DNA of 32,929 nt, from positions 1-32,929 of the forward strand of contig JACRKX010000043.1 in the NCBI GenBank assembly GCA_016219715.1. Reading direction: 5' to 3'. Shown one piece after another: positions 9,334 to 21,311 of this stretch. Origin of the DNA: Actinomycetota bacterium. Its GTDB lineage: Bacteria > Actinomycetota > Thermoleophilia > Solirubrobacterales > JACPNS01. The notes beneath the pieces are model-generated. The model saw only the letters and a program-made list of their open reading frames with translations. It was not told where the DNA came from and searched no databases. The translations under genes were made by a program, and so were the position numbers. Position 1 is the stretch's first letter; each line of letters starts with the position of its first letter.

Positions 9334-10284
9334 ATGCTTGAATTCCAGACTCCTCGCATTTCCGCCCAGCAGATCGAAGGAAACCGCGGTGTTTTCTCGA
9401 TCGAACCGCTGGACCGTGGCTTCGGCTACACCTTCGGCAGCGCGCTGCGGCGAGTGATGCTGTCATCGCTCGCAGGGGCGGCCGTCACCAGTCTTCGCAT
9501 CGAGGGAGTCGCGCACGAGTTCTCGACGATCCAGGGTGTCAAGGAAGATGTCACCGACATCGTCCTGAACCTCAAGGCGCTCACCTGCAAGGTGCACAGC
9601 GACGCCACAGAGGTCGAGGCGCCGCTGGTCTTCACCGGCCCCGGCGAGGTCAAGGCCAAGGACATCGATCTGCCTTCCGGCGTCGAGATCCTCAACCCCA
9701 ACGCCCACGTCGCCACGCTCGAGAAGAAGACCAAGCTCGAGATGTACATGACGATCGGCCGCGGCCGCGGTTACTCGCCGGCCGAAGAGAACAAGACCTC
9801 CGACCAGCCGATCGGCGTGATCCCGATCGACTCGATCTTCTCGCCCGTCAAGCGTGTCAGCTACTCGGTCGAGGGCGCTCGCGTCGGGCAGCGCACCGAC
9901 TACGACAAGCTCACGATCGAGGTCGAGACCGATGGCTCGGTCGAGCCCGACGCCGCGCTGCGCGAGGCCTCCGAGATCCTCATCAAGACGCTCGCGATCT
10001 TCACCGACGAGATGACCGTCGCCGCGCTGCGTGGCGAGCTCGACGAAGCCGAAGAGATCTCTGGCGGACTGCCTGAGGCCGGCGGCCCCGACGACATCCT
10101 CATCGAAGAGCTCGACCTTGGCGTTCGCTCCTACAACTGCCTCAAGCGCGGCGGCATCCAGACCGTCGGCCAGCTGCTCGAGCGCAGTGAGGCCGAGCTG
10201 GCGGCGATCCCGAACTTCGGACGCAAGAGCATCCAGGAGGTCGTCGACGTCCTGGCCGACCGCGGACTGGCTCTCAAGGGCTAG
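9334..10284 (+). CDS. rpoA: DNA-directed RNA polymerase subunit alpha
   Basis: [26 protein letters not shown]-type NTD; alpha-CTD [33 protein letters not shown]. Confidence 0.98.
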   Translation: [316 protein letters not shown]

Positions 10285-10304
10285 ATCGCTACTCTTTTCG
10301 AACC

Positions 10305-10658
10305 ATGCGCCACAACAAGACACGCAACAAGCTCTCGCGTGACAGCGCCCACCGTAAGGCGCTGTTCGCCAACCTCTGCAAGGAGGCGATCGACCACGAG
10401 CGCATCAAGACCACCGAGGCCAAGGCCAAGGCGGTCAAGCCTGAGCTCGAGAAGCTGATCACGCTCGCCAAGCGCGGCGATCTGCACGCGCGTCGCCAGG
10501 CGCTGGCCACGCTGAACAACGACAAGTTCACCGTGCACAAGCTCTTCGAAGAGATCGCGCCTCGCTACGAGACGCGCCCGGGTGGCTACACCCGCATCCT
10601 CAAGTTGGGTCCGCGCCGTTCGGACTCGACTGAGATGGTCTACCTCGAGCTGGTTTAA
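10305..10658 (+). CDS. rplQ: 50S ribosomal protein L17
   Basis: MRHNKTRNKLSRDSAHRKALFANLCKEAI...GGYTRILKLGPRRSDSTEMVYLELV. Confidence 0.97.
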   Translation: MRHNKTRNKLSRDSAHRKALFANLCKEAIDHERIKTTEAKAKAVKPELEKLITLAKRGDLHARRQALATLNNDKFTVHKLFEEIAPRYETRPGGYTRILKLGPRRSDSTEMVYLELV

Positions 10659-10668
10659 CCGTTCGATC

Positions 10669-10691
10669 GGTCGCCGTCACAGGCGGCGACC
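10669..10691. terminator. Putative bidirectional hairpin between convergent rplQ and the minus-strand gene
   Basis: GGTCGCCG-TCACAGG-CGGCGACC, perfect 8-bp stem, 7-nt loop, no U-tract; contains the minus-gene stop codon. Confidence 0.6.
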
Positions 10692-11837
10692 ATCTACCAG
10701 GTGCTTGATCCAGACGTCCTGGACCGAGCCGTTTCCGTCGCCGACGAAATCGTCGCCGCCGGCCGCCGCGAAGGTCACGAAGTTGGCGCGCGCACTGGCG
10801 TCGGCGTCGGAGATCGAGCTGTAGGAGTGGGCTAAGTCGTCTTTGTTGCCGGTGTTGCGGTTCAGGTAGTAGACGCTCGACCTCAGTCCGAAAACGATGA
10901 TGCCGCGATCGGCCGCGAAGGCCGTTACGCCGACCAGCGCGCCGGGTCCGCGTGTGACGATGCGGCGGCTGCTGACGCCCCGCTTGCCGGCGATGGCCAT
11001 GCGCACGGCTCCGCCGCTCTGATAGCCGACAACGCGCCGTCTGTTGGCCGCGTCCGAGACCTTCGGCGAGTTGCCGCGACCGATCGAGATCGTCTGCCCA
11101 GACCAGCGCAGCCTGACGCGGCCGGCGTGTTGCCAGGCCAGCGCGCGGCCGTCGTAGGAGTAGTCGGGCTGGCTGCCCGCGCGAAAGCGCCTGGGGCGGG
11201 GGCGACGCGCAGAGGCTGTGAAGACGTCGCCGTTTGCGGTGAACGCCACGCGCCGGCAGTCGCCGGAAATCGTCGGCTCCGCGGCATCTGAGACACCGCG
11301 CGAGACAAGCTTCGTCCTGCCTCGGCGTAAGTCGCGCAGATAAACGTCCCAGTCCGGGGAGCGGTCTCCGGAGGAGAGGTTGGTGGCGCGCGACTCGAAG
11401 ACCACACAATGCGGAGCGCGCGTGATCGATCCGTCTAGCGCAGGGTTCTGCGACTGGCCGTTGGCCTGTGCGCCTGCCGTCGAAACGCTGACCCGCGACA
11501 GCACTCCGGTGCCGGGGCGATCGAGCGTCAGGCCGGCCGATCCGCGTGGCCGGCGCCACACGAACACGTCGCGCTGGCCGTTTGCGTCGCCGCTGGTCAG
11601 GTTGTAAGCGTCCGAGTGAAACGCGGCCAGCCGCGCGAAGCGGTTATCGCCGCTGATCGCCGCTCCGCCCGAGGGGCCGTTACCGGCCTCGCCGCCGGGG
11701 CCGACGGAGATGTTCAGGGGATCGCTGCCGTAGATCGCAGCGGTAGCGGCCGGCGATACGCATGCCAAGGCCGCTGTGACGAAGGTGAGTGCGGCGAGCG
11801 CTTGCCCGGCGCGAGTGGGTGTGCGACGTGCGTGCAT
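10677..11837 (-). CDS. Secreted WD40/TolB-like (PD40) beta-propeller-type protein; start set at ATG 11837, not the 12185 ORF start
   Basis: Signal-peptide-like MHARRTPTRAGQALAALTFVTAALACVSPAATAA; repeats such as CVVFESRATNLSSGDRSPDWDVYLRDL and RRVAFTANGDVFTAS. The upstream part of the track ORF overlaps truA. Confidence 0.75.
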   Translation of the reverse strand: MHARRTPTRAGQALAALTFVTAALACVSPAATAAIYGSDPLNISVGPGGEAGNGPSGGAAISGDNRFARLAAFHSDAYNLTSGDANGQRDVFVWRRPRGSAGLTLDRPGTGVLSRVSVSTAGAQANGQSQNPALDGSITRAPHCVVFESRATNLSSGDRSPDWDVYLRDLRRGRTKLVSRGVSDAAEPTISGDCRRVAFTANGDVFTASARRPRPRRFRAGSQPDYSYDGRALAWQHAGRVRLRWSGQTISIGRGNSPKVSDAANRRRVVGYQSGGAVRMAIAGKRGVSSRRIVTRGPGALVGVTAFAADRGIIVFGLRSSVYYLNRNTGNKDDLAHSYSSISDADASARANFVTFAAAGGDDFVGDGNGSVQDVWIKHLVDGRRL

Positions 11838-11877
11838 GCGGGCTGAGGCTGTTCTCCGATCGGCCACAATCTGCATC

Positions 11878-12627
11878 GTGAGCGCGCGATTGCTGATCGA
11901 ATATGACGGTACTGCCTTCCATGGCTGGGCCGCCCAGCCGGGTCTGCGTACCGTGCAGGAAGAGCTCGAGCGGGCGCTCGCGGTCGTTAGTCGTGGGCCG
12001 CTGAAGCTGACGGTTGCCGGACGCACCGACGCCGGGGTACACGCGCTCGGCCAGGTCGCCTCGCATGAGGGCGATCCGGTGTCGGCGCGATCGTTGAACG
12101 CCTTGCTGCCCGACGACGTGGCCGTTCTCGAGAGCACAGCGGCGCCTGAAGGCTTCGACGCGCGCCGCGACGCGCTGTCGCGCACATACGTATACAGAGT
12201 TCGCCTGCACCGCGAACGTACGGCTCTGCAGCGCGACCGCGTGCTCGACTGGCGCTACCCCGTAGATCGCGATCTGCTCGATGCCTGTGCGGCGAATCTG
12301 ATCGGCGAGCACGACTTCGAAGCCTTCACGCTGTCCAAGGAGCCTTACATAAGCCATCGCCGCACGATCGACCGGTCGCAGTGGGTCGAGCGCGACGGAC
12401 TGCTCGAGTTCTGGGTGCGAGCCGACTCGTTCACGCGCCGGATGGTGCGTTCGCTGGTCGGTTACCAGCTCGATGTCGCCCGTGGCGCATGGTCGATCGA
12501 GCAGTTCACCGAGCTGCTGGCGGGTGCGCCGCGCAGCGCCGGGGGTCGTGCAGCTGCGGCGCACGGCCTCTTCCTTGCCGAAGTTGCCTACCCAATTACG
12601 GCGATGGACGGATCTCCGAGCGGCTAA
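11878..12627 (+). CDS. truA: tRNA pseudouridine(38-40) synthase TruA; GTG start
   Basis: (V)SARLLIEYDGTAFHGWAAQPGLRTVQEELE, AGRTDAGVHALGQVA, MVRSLVG motifs. Confidence 0.95.
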   Translation: MSARLLIEYDGTAFHGWAAQPGLRTVQEELERALAVVSRGPLKLTVAGRTDAGVHALGQVASHEGDPVSARSLNALLPDDVAVLESTAAPEGFDARRDALSRTYVYRVRLHRERTALQRDRVLDWRYPVDRDLLDACAANLIGEHDFEAFTLSKEPYISHRRTIDRSQWVERDGLLEFWVRADSFTRRMVRSLVGYQLDVARGAWSIEQFTELLAGAPRSAGGRAAAAHGLFLAEVAYPITAMDGSPSG

Positions 12628-12717
12628 AGACTCCCTGTCCCCGCTGCCGATCAGAAAATTACGCGCCTAGGCAGTGGCGCTTCGACATGACGCTCGCGAG
12701 AGCCCGGAGGACAAGTC

Positions 12718-15519
12718 ATCGTTCGCTATTCGGCAGGATGCCGCCTATCGGTTCGGCAATGGATTGCGCTTTTCGCGATCGCGACTGCCTGTGGGCTGGT
12801 GACCGCTCCGGCCGACGCGGCGACAGTGGTTTCAGGTGGCGGACACAGCTGCGCCATCGCCCGTTCGGGAAGCGTGATCTGTTGGGGCGCAAACGCCTCT
12901 GGCCAGCTCGGCGACGGGTCGACGACCGCCAGTTCGACGCCGGTGATCGTGCCCTCGTACGTGCCCGAGTCGCTCGACGTGACCGCGCTCTCGGCGGGAG
13001 CCGCGCACAGTTGCGCGCTCGTGGTCGACGGAACGGTCCAATGCTGGGGCGAGAACGGTGCGGGCCAGCTCGGCGACGGCACGACGGCAGATAGCTCGAG
13101 CCCACTGACGGTGGTCGGGGTGAGCGACGCGGTGCAGATCGCGGCCGGTGCGGCGTTCACGTGCGCGCTGCTCGCCGACGGAACGGTGAAGTGCTGGGGA
13201 GAGGGCAGCTCGGGCCAGCTCGGCGACGGCCTAGCAACCGACAGCGGATCGCCGGTGACAGTCAGCTCGCTGACCAATGCCTCACACCTGACGGCCGGCG
13301 ACGAGCATGTCTGCGTCGTGGCTTCGGGCGCCGTTCGCTGCTGGGGCGCCAACGCCAGCGGCCAGCTCGGCGACGGCACCATCATCCAGCGAAACGCGCC
13401 GGTTTCAGTCAGTGGCGTTAGTGGCGTGACCATGGTTTCAGGAGGCACCGCCTTCAGCTGTGCCTTGACGGCCGCCAACGTGAAGTGCTGGGGCGCCAAC
13501 GCCAGCGGCCAGCTCGGCGACGGCACCACCGTGTCGCCGCGTACGACCGCGGTGACGGTCGCGGGGCTTTCCAGTCCGTCCCGTGTTGCCGCTGGCGGCG
13601 CTCATGCGTGCGCCGTCGATTCCACTCCGGCGCTGAAGTGCTGGGGCGCCAACGCCAGCGGCCAGCTCGGCGATGCTTCGACGACGGCGAGCAGCTCGCC
13701 GGTAGCGGTGTCCGGCTTGACCGACGCCGACGCGCTGAGCGCATCGAGCAACCACACCTGTGCGCTCACCGCAACGGGCGGGTTCTATTGCTGGGGAGCC
13801 GGATCCAACGGAGAAATCGGCGACGGCGGTTCGACCGACCGGTCCACGCCGGCGACCGTCAGGGGTACGGCCGGCGGCAAGACGATCGCCAATGGGTCGT
13901 CTCACACATGCGTGGCGCTGAGCGGTGGCAAGGTCAACTGCTGGGGCGCCAACGCGAAGGGGCAGCTCGGCGATACGAGCACCTCGACGGCGACGACTCC
14001 GGTGGTCGCATTCAACCTCTTCAACCTGACCGGCATCTCCGCGGGATTCGCGCACAGCTGCGCCATCGAGAGCGGCGGACAGGCGAAGTGCTGGGGTGAC
14101 AATCAATTCGGGCAGGTTGGGTCTGGCAACTCGACGGCGCAGTTCACGATGGCCAACTCGGTCTCTGGTCTAAGCAACGCGACGCTGATCGACACCGGCC
14201 TCAACTTCAGCTGCGCCGTGACGACGGCAGCTCAGGCCAAGTGCTGGGGCCAGAACGGCAACTACCAACTGGGCGACGGTACGACCACAAACCGCAACGC
14301 GCCGGTGACGGTGTCGGGTCTGTCGAACGTGACGGCGATCTCGGGCGGTGGCACCACCACCTGTGCGATCGTCAGCGGAGGTCAGGCGAAGTGCTGGGGA
14401 AACAACGCCGCCGGCCAGGTCGGTCAGGGCAACACCAACACGCCGGTAACGGCGCCGGCGAACGTCAGCTCGCTGACCGACGCGGTCGCGATCGCCAACG
14501 GCCAGACTCACGCCTGCGCGATCGTCACAGGTGGCGCCGTCGAGTGCTGGGGCTCCAACGACTACGGGCAGCTTGGCGACGGCACGAACACGCAGCGCAC
14601 GACTCCCGTGAGTGTCTCCGGCCTGACCGGCGCAACCGCGATCGCGGCGGGCGATTACCACACCTGCGCGCTCGTGACGTTGGGCGCCGTCAAGTGCTGG
14701 GGCTTCGGGACCAACGGCCGGCTCGGCAACGGCGGAACGTCGAACAGCAACGTGCCGGTCGATGTTTCGGGCCTGCTCGGCGCCGTGAGTCTGTCGGGCG
14801 GCGGGCAGCACACGTGTGCGGTGGTCGCCGGCGGCAACACCTACTGCTGGGGGTACGGACTGAACGGCCAGCTCGGCAACGGCTCGACGGCCGACCGGCT
14901 CGTGCCATATGAGGCCGAGAAGGTGCTCGAAGGTCTGATCAGGATTACGACCCTCTCAGAAGGCTTGTTCACACAAAGCACTCAACCGTCGATCGGCTAC
15001 AGCACGCTCGACGTCATCAGCCCACTGGTCGAGTGCAATCTCGACGGTGCCGGCTACAGCTCGTGCAGCTTCCCGCCCTTCACGCCCGGGTCGCCGCTCT
15101 CGGTCGGCCGTCACACGATGCGGATCAAGGCCGCGCCGAACTTCCTGGGTAACGACGTGATCTCCTACACGAGCCTCAGCTTTGCCGTCAGCGTGGTCCT
15201 GCCGACCGCGACGATCTCGTCGCCGGTGGAGTCCGCTCAGACGGCCGACAGCACTCCCTCGATGACCTTCAGCGCTACTGGAGAAGGCGCTCTCACGACC
15301 GAGTGCCGCGCCGACAGCGGCAGCTGGGCGGCATGCAGCTCGCCGTGGACCTCCGGAGCGCTCGCCGACGGCGCACACTCGCTGGAGCTGCGCGTGACCG
15401 ACGCAAACACGAACACCGCGACCGCGTCGGTGAACATCGTCGTGGACACGGTCATGCCGGACACGACGATCACCGCCAGCCCGGCGTCGCTGTCGAACGT
15501 CACGCCAGTGCCGGATTGA
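12718..15519 (+). CDS. Secreted RCC1-repeat protein, N-terminal portion of a larger interrupted gene; the track start 12799 truncates the signal peptide
   Basis: Frame 1 from 12718: VRYSAGCRLSVRQWIALFAIATACGLVTAPADA|AT then 14 RCC1-type blades (CWGANASGQLGDGT). ATC at 12718 preceded by GGAGG with a 7-nt spacer. Stops at TGA 15517-15519 within an Ig-like repeat. Confidence 0.75.
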   Translation: MVRYSAGCRLSVRQWIALFAIATACGLVTAPADAATVVSGGGHSCAIARSGSVICWGANASGQLGDGSTTASSTPVIVPSYVPESLDVTALSAGAAHSCALVVDGTVQCWGENGAGQLGDGTTADSSSPLTVVGVSDAVQIAAGAAFTCALLADGTVKCWGEGSSGQLGDGLATDSGSPVTVSSLTNASHLTAGDEHVCVVASGAVRCWGANASGQLGDGTIIQRNAPVSVSGVSGVTMVSGGTAFSCALTAANVKCWGANASGQLGDGTTVSPRTTAVTVAGLSSPSRVAAGGAHACAVDSTPALKCWGANASGQLGDASTTASSSPVAVSGLTDADALSASSNHTCALTATGGFYCWGAGSNGEIGDGGSTDRSTPATVRGTAGGKTIANGSSHTCVALSGGKVNCWGANAKGQLGDTSTSTATTPVVAFNLFNLTGISAGFAHSCAIESGGQAKCWGDNQFGQVGSGNSTAQFTMANSVSGLSNATLIDTGLNFSCAVTTAAQAKCWGQNGNYQLGDGTTTNRNAPVTVSGLSNVTAISGGGTTTCAIVSGGQAKCWGNNAAGQVGQGNTNTPVTAPANVSSLTDAVAIANGQTHACAIVTGGAVECWGSNDYGQLGDGTNTQRTTPVSVSGLTGATAIAAGDYHTCALVTLGAVKCWGFGTNGRLGNGGTSNSNVPVDVSGLLGAVSLSGGGQHTCAVVAGGNTYCWGYGLNGQLGNGSTADRLVPYEAEKVLEGLIRITTLSEGLFTQSTQPSIGYSTLDVISPLVECNLDGAGYSSCSFPPFTPGSPLSVGRHTMRIKAAPNFLGNDVISYTSLSFAVSVVLPTATISSPVESAQTADSTPSMTFSATGEGALTTECRADSGSWAACSSPWTSGALADGAHSLELRVTDANTNTATASVNIVVDTVMPDTTITASPASLSNVTPVPD
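12832..14890 (+). repeat. 14 tandem RCC1-type repeats of about 49-51 aa, each with a HxCA...CWG cysteine pair
   Basis: Counted 14 CWGxxxxGQLGDG-like motifs, each preceded by one Cys about 9-14 residues upstream; DNA copies around 13341, 13488 and 13641 are near identical. Confidence 0.9.
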
Positions 15520-15892
15520 TGCGGGCAGCTGGAACAGCTGCACGAGCGCATACGGCCTCGTGCTTGCGGCCGGGTCGCACACGTTCGATGTGCGTGCGAT
15601 CGATCAGGCCGGCAACACCGACGCCACGCCCGCCAGCTACAGCTGGACGATCGACACCACCCCGCCAAACACCTTGATCACCGCCAACCCGGCCACGCTG
15701 ACCACCAGCACCGGCGCATCGTTCAGCTTCACCGCCACAGAGACCGCCACCTTCCAATGCCAGCTAGACGGCGGCGGATACGGCGCATGCACCAGCCCGC
15801 GCAACTACACGTCGCTGACAGACGGCTCGCACACCTTCGACGTGCGCGCCACCGACACCGCCGGCAACCTCGACTCCACCCCGGCCAGTTGA
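15506..15892 (+). pseudogene. Middle fragment (frame 2) of the interrupted RCC1/Ig-like gene
   Basis: QCRIDAGSWNSCTSAYGLVLAAGSHTFDVRAIDQAGNTDATPASYSWTIDTTPPN... continues the repeat protein but in frame 2; ends at the TGA created by the 19-bp duplication. Confidence 0.75.
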
Positions 15893-16931
15893 CTCCACCC
15901 CGGCCAGTTACAGCTGGACGATCGACACCACGCCGCCCAACACCTCGATCACTGCCAACCCGGCCACGCTGACCACCAGCACCGGCGCATCGTTCAGTTT
16001 CACCGCGACCGAAACCGCCACCTTCCAGTGCCAGCTAGACGGCGGCGGCTACAGCACATGCACCAGCCCGCGTAGCTACACGTCGCTGGCAGATGGCTCG
16101 CACACATTTATGGTGCGTGCGACCGACACCGCGGGCAACGCCGACGCCACGCCCGCGAGCTACACCTGGACCGTCGACACCACGCCGCCAAACACCTCGA
16201 TCACTTCGAACCCCGCGTCGCTGACCAACAGCACAGGCGCATCCTTCAGCTTCACCGCCACCGAGACCGCCACCTTCCAGTGCCAGCTAGACGGCGGCGG
16301 ATACGGCGCATGCACCAGCCCGCGCAACTACACGTCGCTGACAGACGGCTCGCACACCTTCGACGTGCGCGCCACTGACACGGCTGGCAACGTCGACGCC
16401 ACGCCGGCCAGCTACAGCTGGACGGTTGACACAACGGTGCCTGACACCTCGATCACCGTCAACCCGGCCGCGTTGACCACGAGCACCGATGCATCCTTCA
16501 GCTTCACCGCGACCGAGGTCGCCACCTTCCAGTGCCAGCTAGACGGCGGTGGCTACGGCGCATGCACAAGCCCGCGCGGCTACACGTCGCTGGCGGACGG
16601 CTCGCACACCTTCATGGTGCGCGCGAGCGACGCGGCCGGCAACACCGACGCCACACCTGCCAGCGTCACCTGGACGATCGACACGGCGGCTCCCAATACC
16701 ACCATTACGTCCAATCCCGCAGCGTTGTCTGGCAGCACCGGCGCATCCTTCAGCTTCACCGCCACAGAGACCGCCACCTTCCAATGCCAGCTAGACGGCG
16801 GCGGCTACGGCTCCTGCACCAGCCCGCGGGTCTACAGCTCGCTGGCCGACGGATCGCACACGTTCGACGTGCGCGCCACCGACACCGCCGGCAACACCGA
16901 CGCCACACTTGCCAGTTACGGCTGGACGATC
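15652..16931 (+). repeat. Five-copy tandem array, 252-bp (84-aa) unit, coding for Ig-like repeats
   Basis: The anchor CAGCTAGACGGCGG occurs at 15761, 16032, 16284, 16536 and 16788: spacings 271, 252, 252, 252. The 271 equals 252 plus the 19-bp duplication. Confidence 0.95.
15872..15909 (+). repeat. Exact 19-bp tandem duplication GACTCCACCCCGGCCAGTT x2
   Basis: Copies at 15872-15890 and 15891-15909; creates an in-frame TGA and a frameshift. Confidence 0.97.
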
Positions 16932-18308
16932 GACGCGACCGTGCCCAACGTGCAGATCACCTCGCCGGCCGGCGGTTCGACGCTGGGCGACACCACTCCC
17001 GACGTCTCGTTCACGGCGAGTGACGCGAATGGCGTTACTGTCGAGTGCAAGACCGACGGCGGCCCATGGACGGCGTGCGGCTCTCCGTACACCACGCCGG
17101 CCCTTGCCGACGGAGCGCACGTCGTCTCGGTCCGCGCCCTCGATCCGGCCGGAAACGAAGGGTCAGCGGCGGTCAACTTCACGGTCGACGCGACCTTCCC
17201 GACGGTCTCCATCACCACGCCGGCAAGCGGCTTGGCTACCTCCGACGCGACCCCGACGATCGGCTTCACCGCGAACGGAAGCGGCGCGCTTACGGTCGAG
17301 TGCAAGGTCGACTCGGGAGCGTTCGCGGCGTGCACCTCCGGAGGCTCGCTCGCGACCCTCGCCGACGGTCAGCACACGCTCACCGTGCGGGTGACCGATC
17401 CGCTGGCCCGAGTGGTCACGGCCGATCGTACGTTCACCGTCGACACGAGCGCACCGGCGATCAACTTCGCCTCGCCCGCGAACGGCGCTGTCGCTCAGGG
17501 TCCGGCCCTTGACGTTTCCTTCGGCGTATCTGACGCGACGAGCGTCAGCCTCACCTGTAGCGTCGACTCTTCGCCGCCGGCGGCGTGCTCTTCGCCGTTC
17601 TCGACCGGCGCGCTTTCCGACGGGCCACACGGCGTCACGGTGAACATGGTCGACGCCGCCGGAAACGTAGCCGCCGGAAACGTCAACTTCACGATCGACT
17701 CGACCGCCCCGGCCTTGACGATCGGCTCACCCTCTGCGGGAGCGACCGTCACGACCGCCGTGGCGACGGTCGTCTTCGGAGCGACGGATTCGACCGCCGT
17801 CAGCTACCAGTGCGCGGTCGACGGCGGATCTCCGCAGCCATGCGCATCGCCGTATGTGCCGGCGATCGCCGCCGGATCCCGCACGGTCACCGTCTACGCC
17901 TTCGACGCCGCCGGCAACAGCACGTCGCAGGTGCTGAACTTCACCTTCGCGCCGCCGGCGCCGGCGCCGGACGCATCGCCCTCCACGCCGCCGGTCGGCG
18001 GGGCTCAGACCTACTCGGCCACGCTGACGGCCAAGAAGAAGGCCGGGAAGCTGAGGCTCTCGCTGAAGCTCACGCCGCCGGCCGGAGTCAGCGCAGCGTG
18101 TGCCGGCACAGTGAGCTTCAGCGGGAAGATGCTGCGGGTGAAGGTCGGGGGAACGGCCGTCCTCAAGTCGGTGGCCGGCGCGTGTGTGGCCATGCGCGTC
18201 GCCAAGGTCAAGAAGACGCTGAAGGGCAAGCTGAAGCTGACTGCGACATTTGCCGGCAGTGCGCAGATCGCGCCGGTAAAGACATCCAAGACGTTCAAGG
18301 TGAAGTAG
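15891..18308 (+). pseudogene. C-terminal fragment (frame 3) of the interrupted gene: Ig-like repeats plus a basic C-terminal domain
   Basis: Frame 3 reads DSTPASYSWTIDTTPPNTSITANPATLTTSTGASFSFTATETATFQCQLDGGGYSTC... from 15891; the track ORF starts only at an internal ATG, 16110. C-terminal LTAKKKAGKLRLSLKLTPPAGVSAACAGTVSFSGK...KTSKTFKVK. Confidence 0.8.
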
Positions 18309-18360
18309 CCGCGCCGGTGGCTTGGCCGCGTGGATCGGTCGCGCACATAGGATTACGTGC

Positions 18361-21290
<2,930 letters not shown>

Positions 21291-21311
21291 TGGCGCGCGG
21301 CCACCGCGCGT

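Noticed and set aside
7889-9466. 525-aa minus-strand ORF opposite rpsM-rpsK-rpsD
   Set aside because: Shadow ORF typical of high-GC DNA; low-complexity composition and fully antisense to well-identified ribosomal genes.
11838-12185. N-terminal 116 aa of the 502-aa minus ORF over truA
   Set aside because: Overlaps truA in antisense; the internal Met at 11837 gives a proper signal peptide, so the shorter start is preferred.
12726-13529. Minus-strand Pro/Ser repeat ORF (VPSPSWPLALAPQH...)
   Set aside because: Periodicity mirrors the RCC1 repeats on the opposite strand; reads as a reverse-complement artefact.
15500-15910. Programmed ribosomal frameshifting joining the three RCC1/Ig frames
   Set aside because: No slippery heptamer noticed; the breaks are better explained by missing sequence (about 38-47 nt) and a literal 19-bp duplication.
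15652-16931. CRISPR array or noncoding satellite
   Set aside because: The 252-bp period is a multiple of 3, coding, without short repeat/spacer structure; it is a protein repeat.
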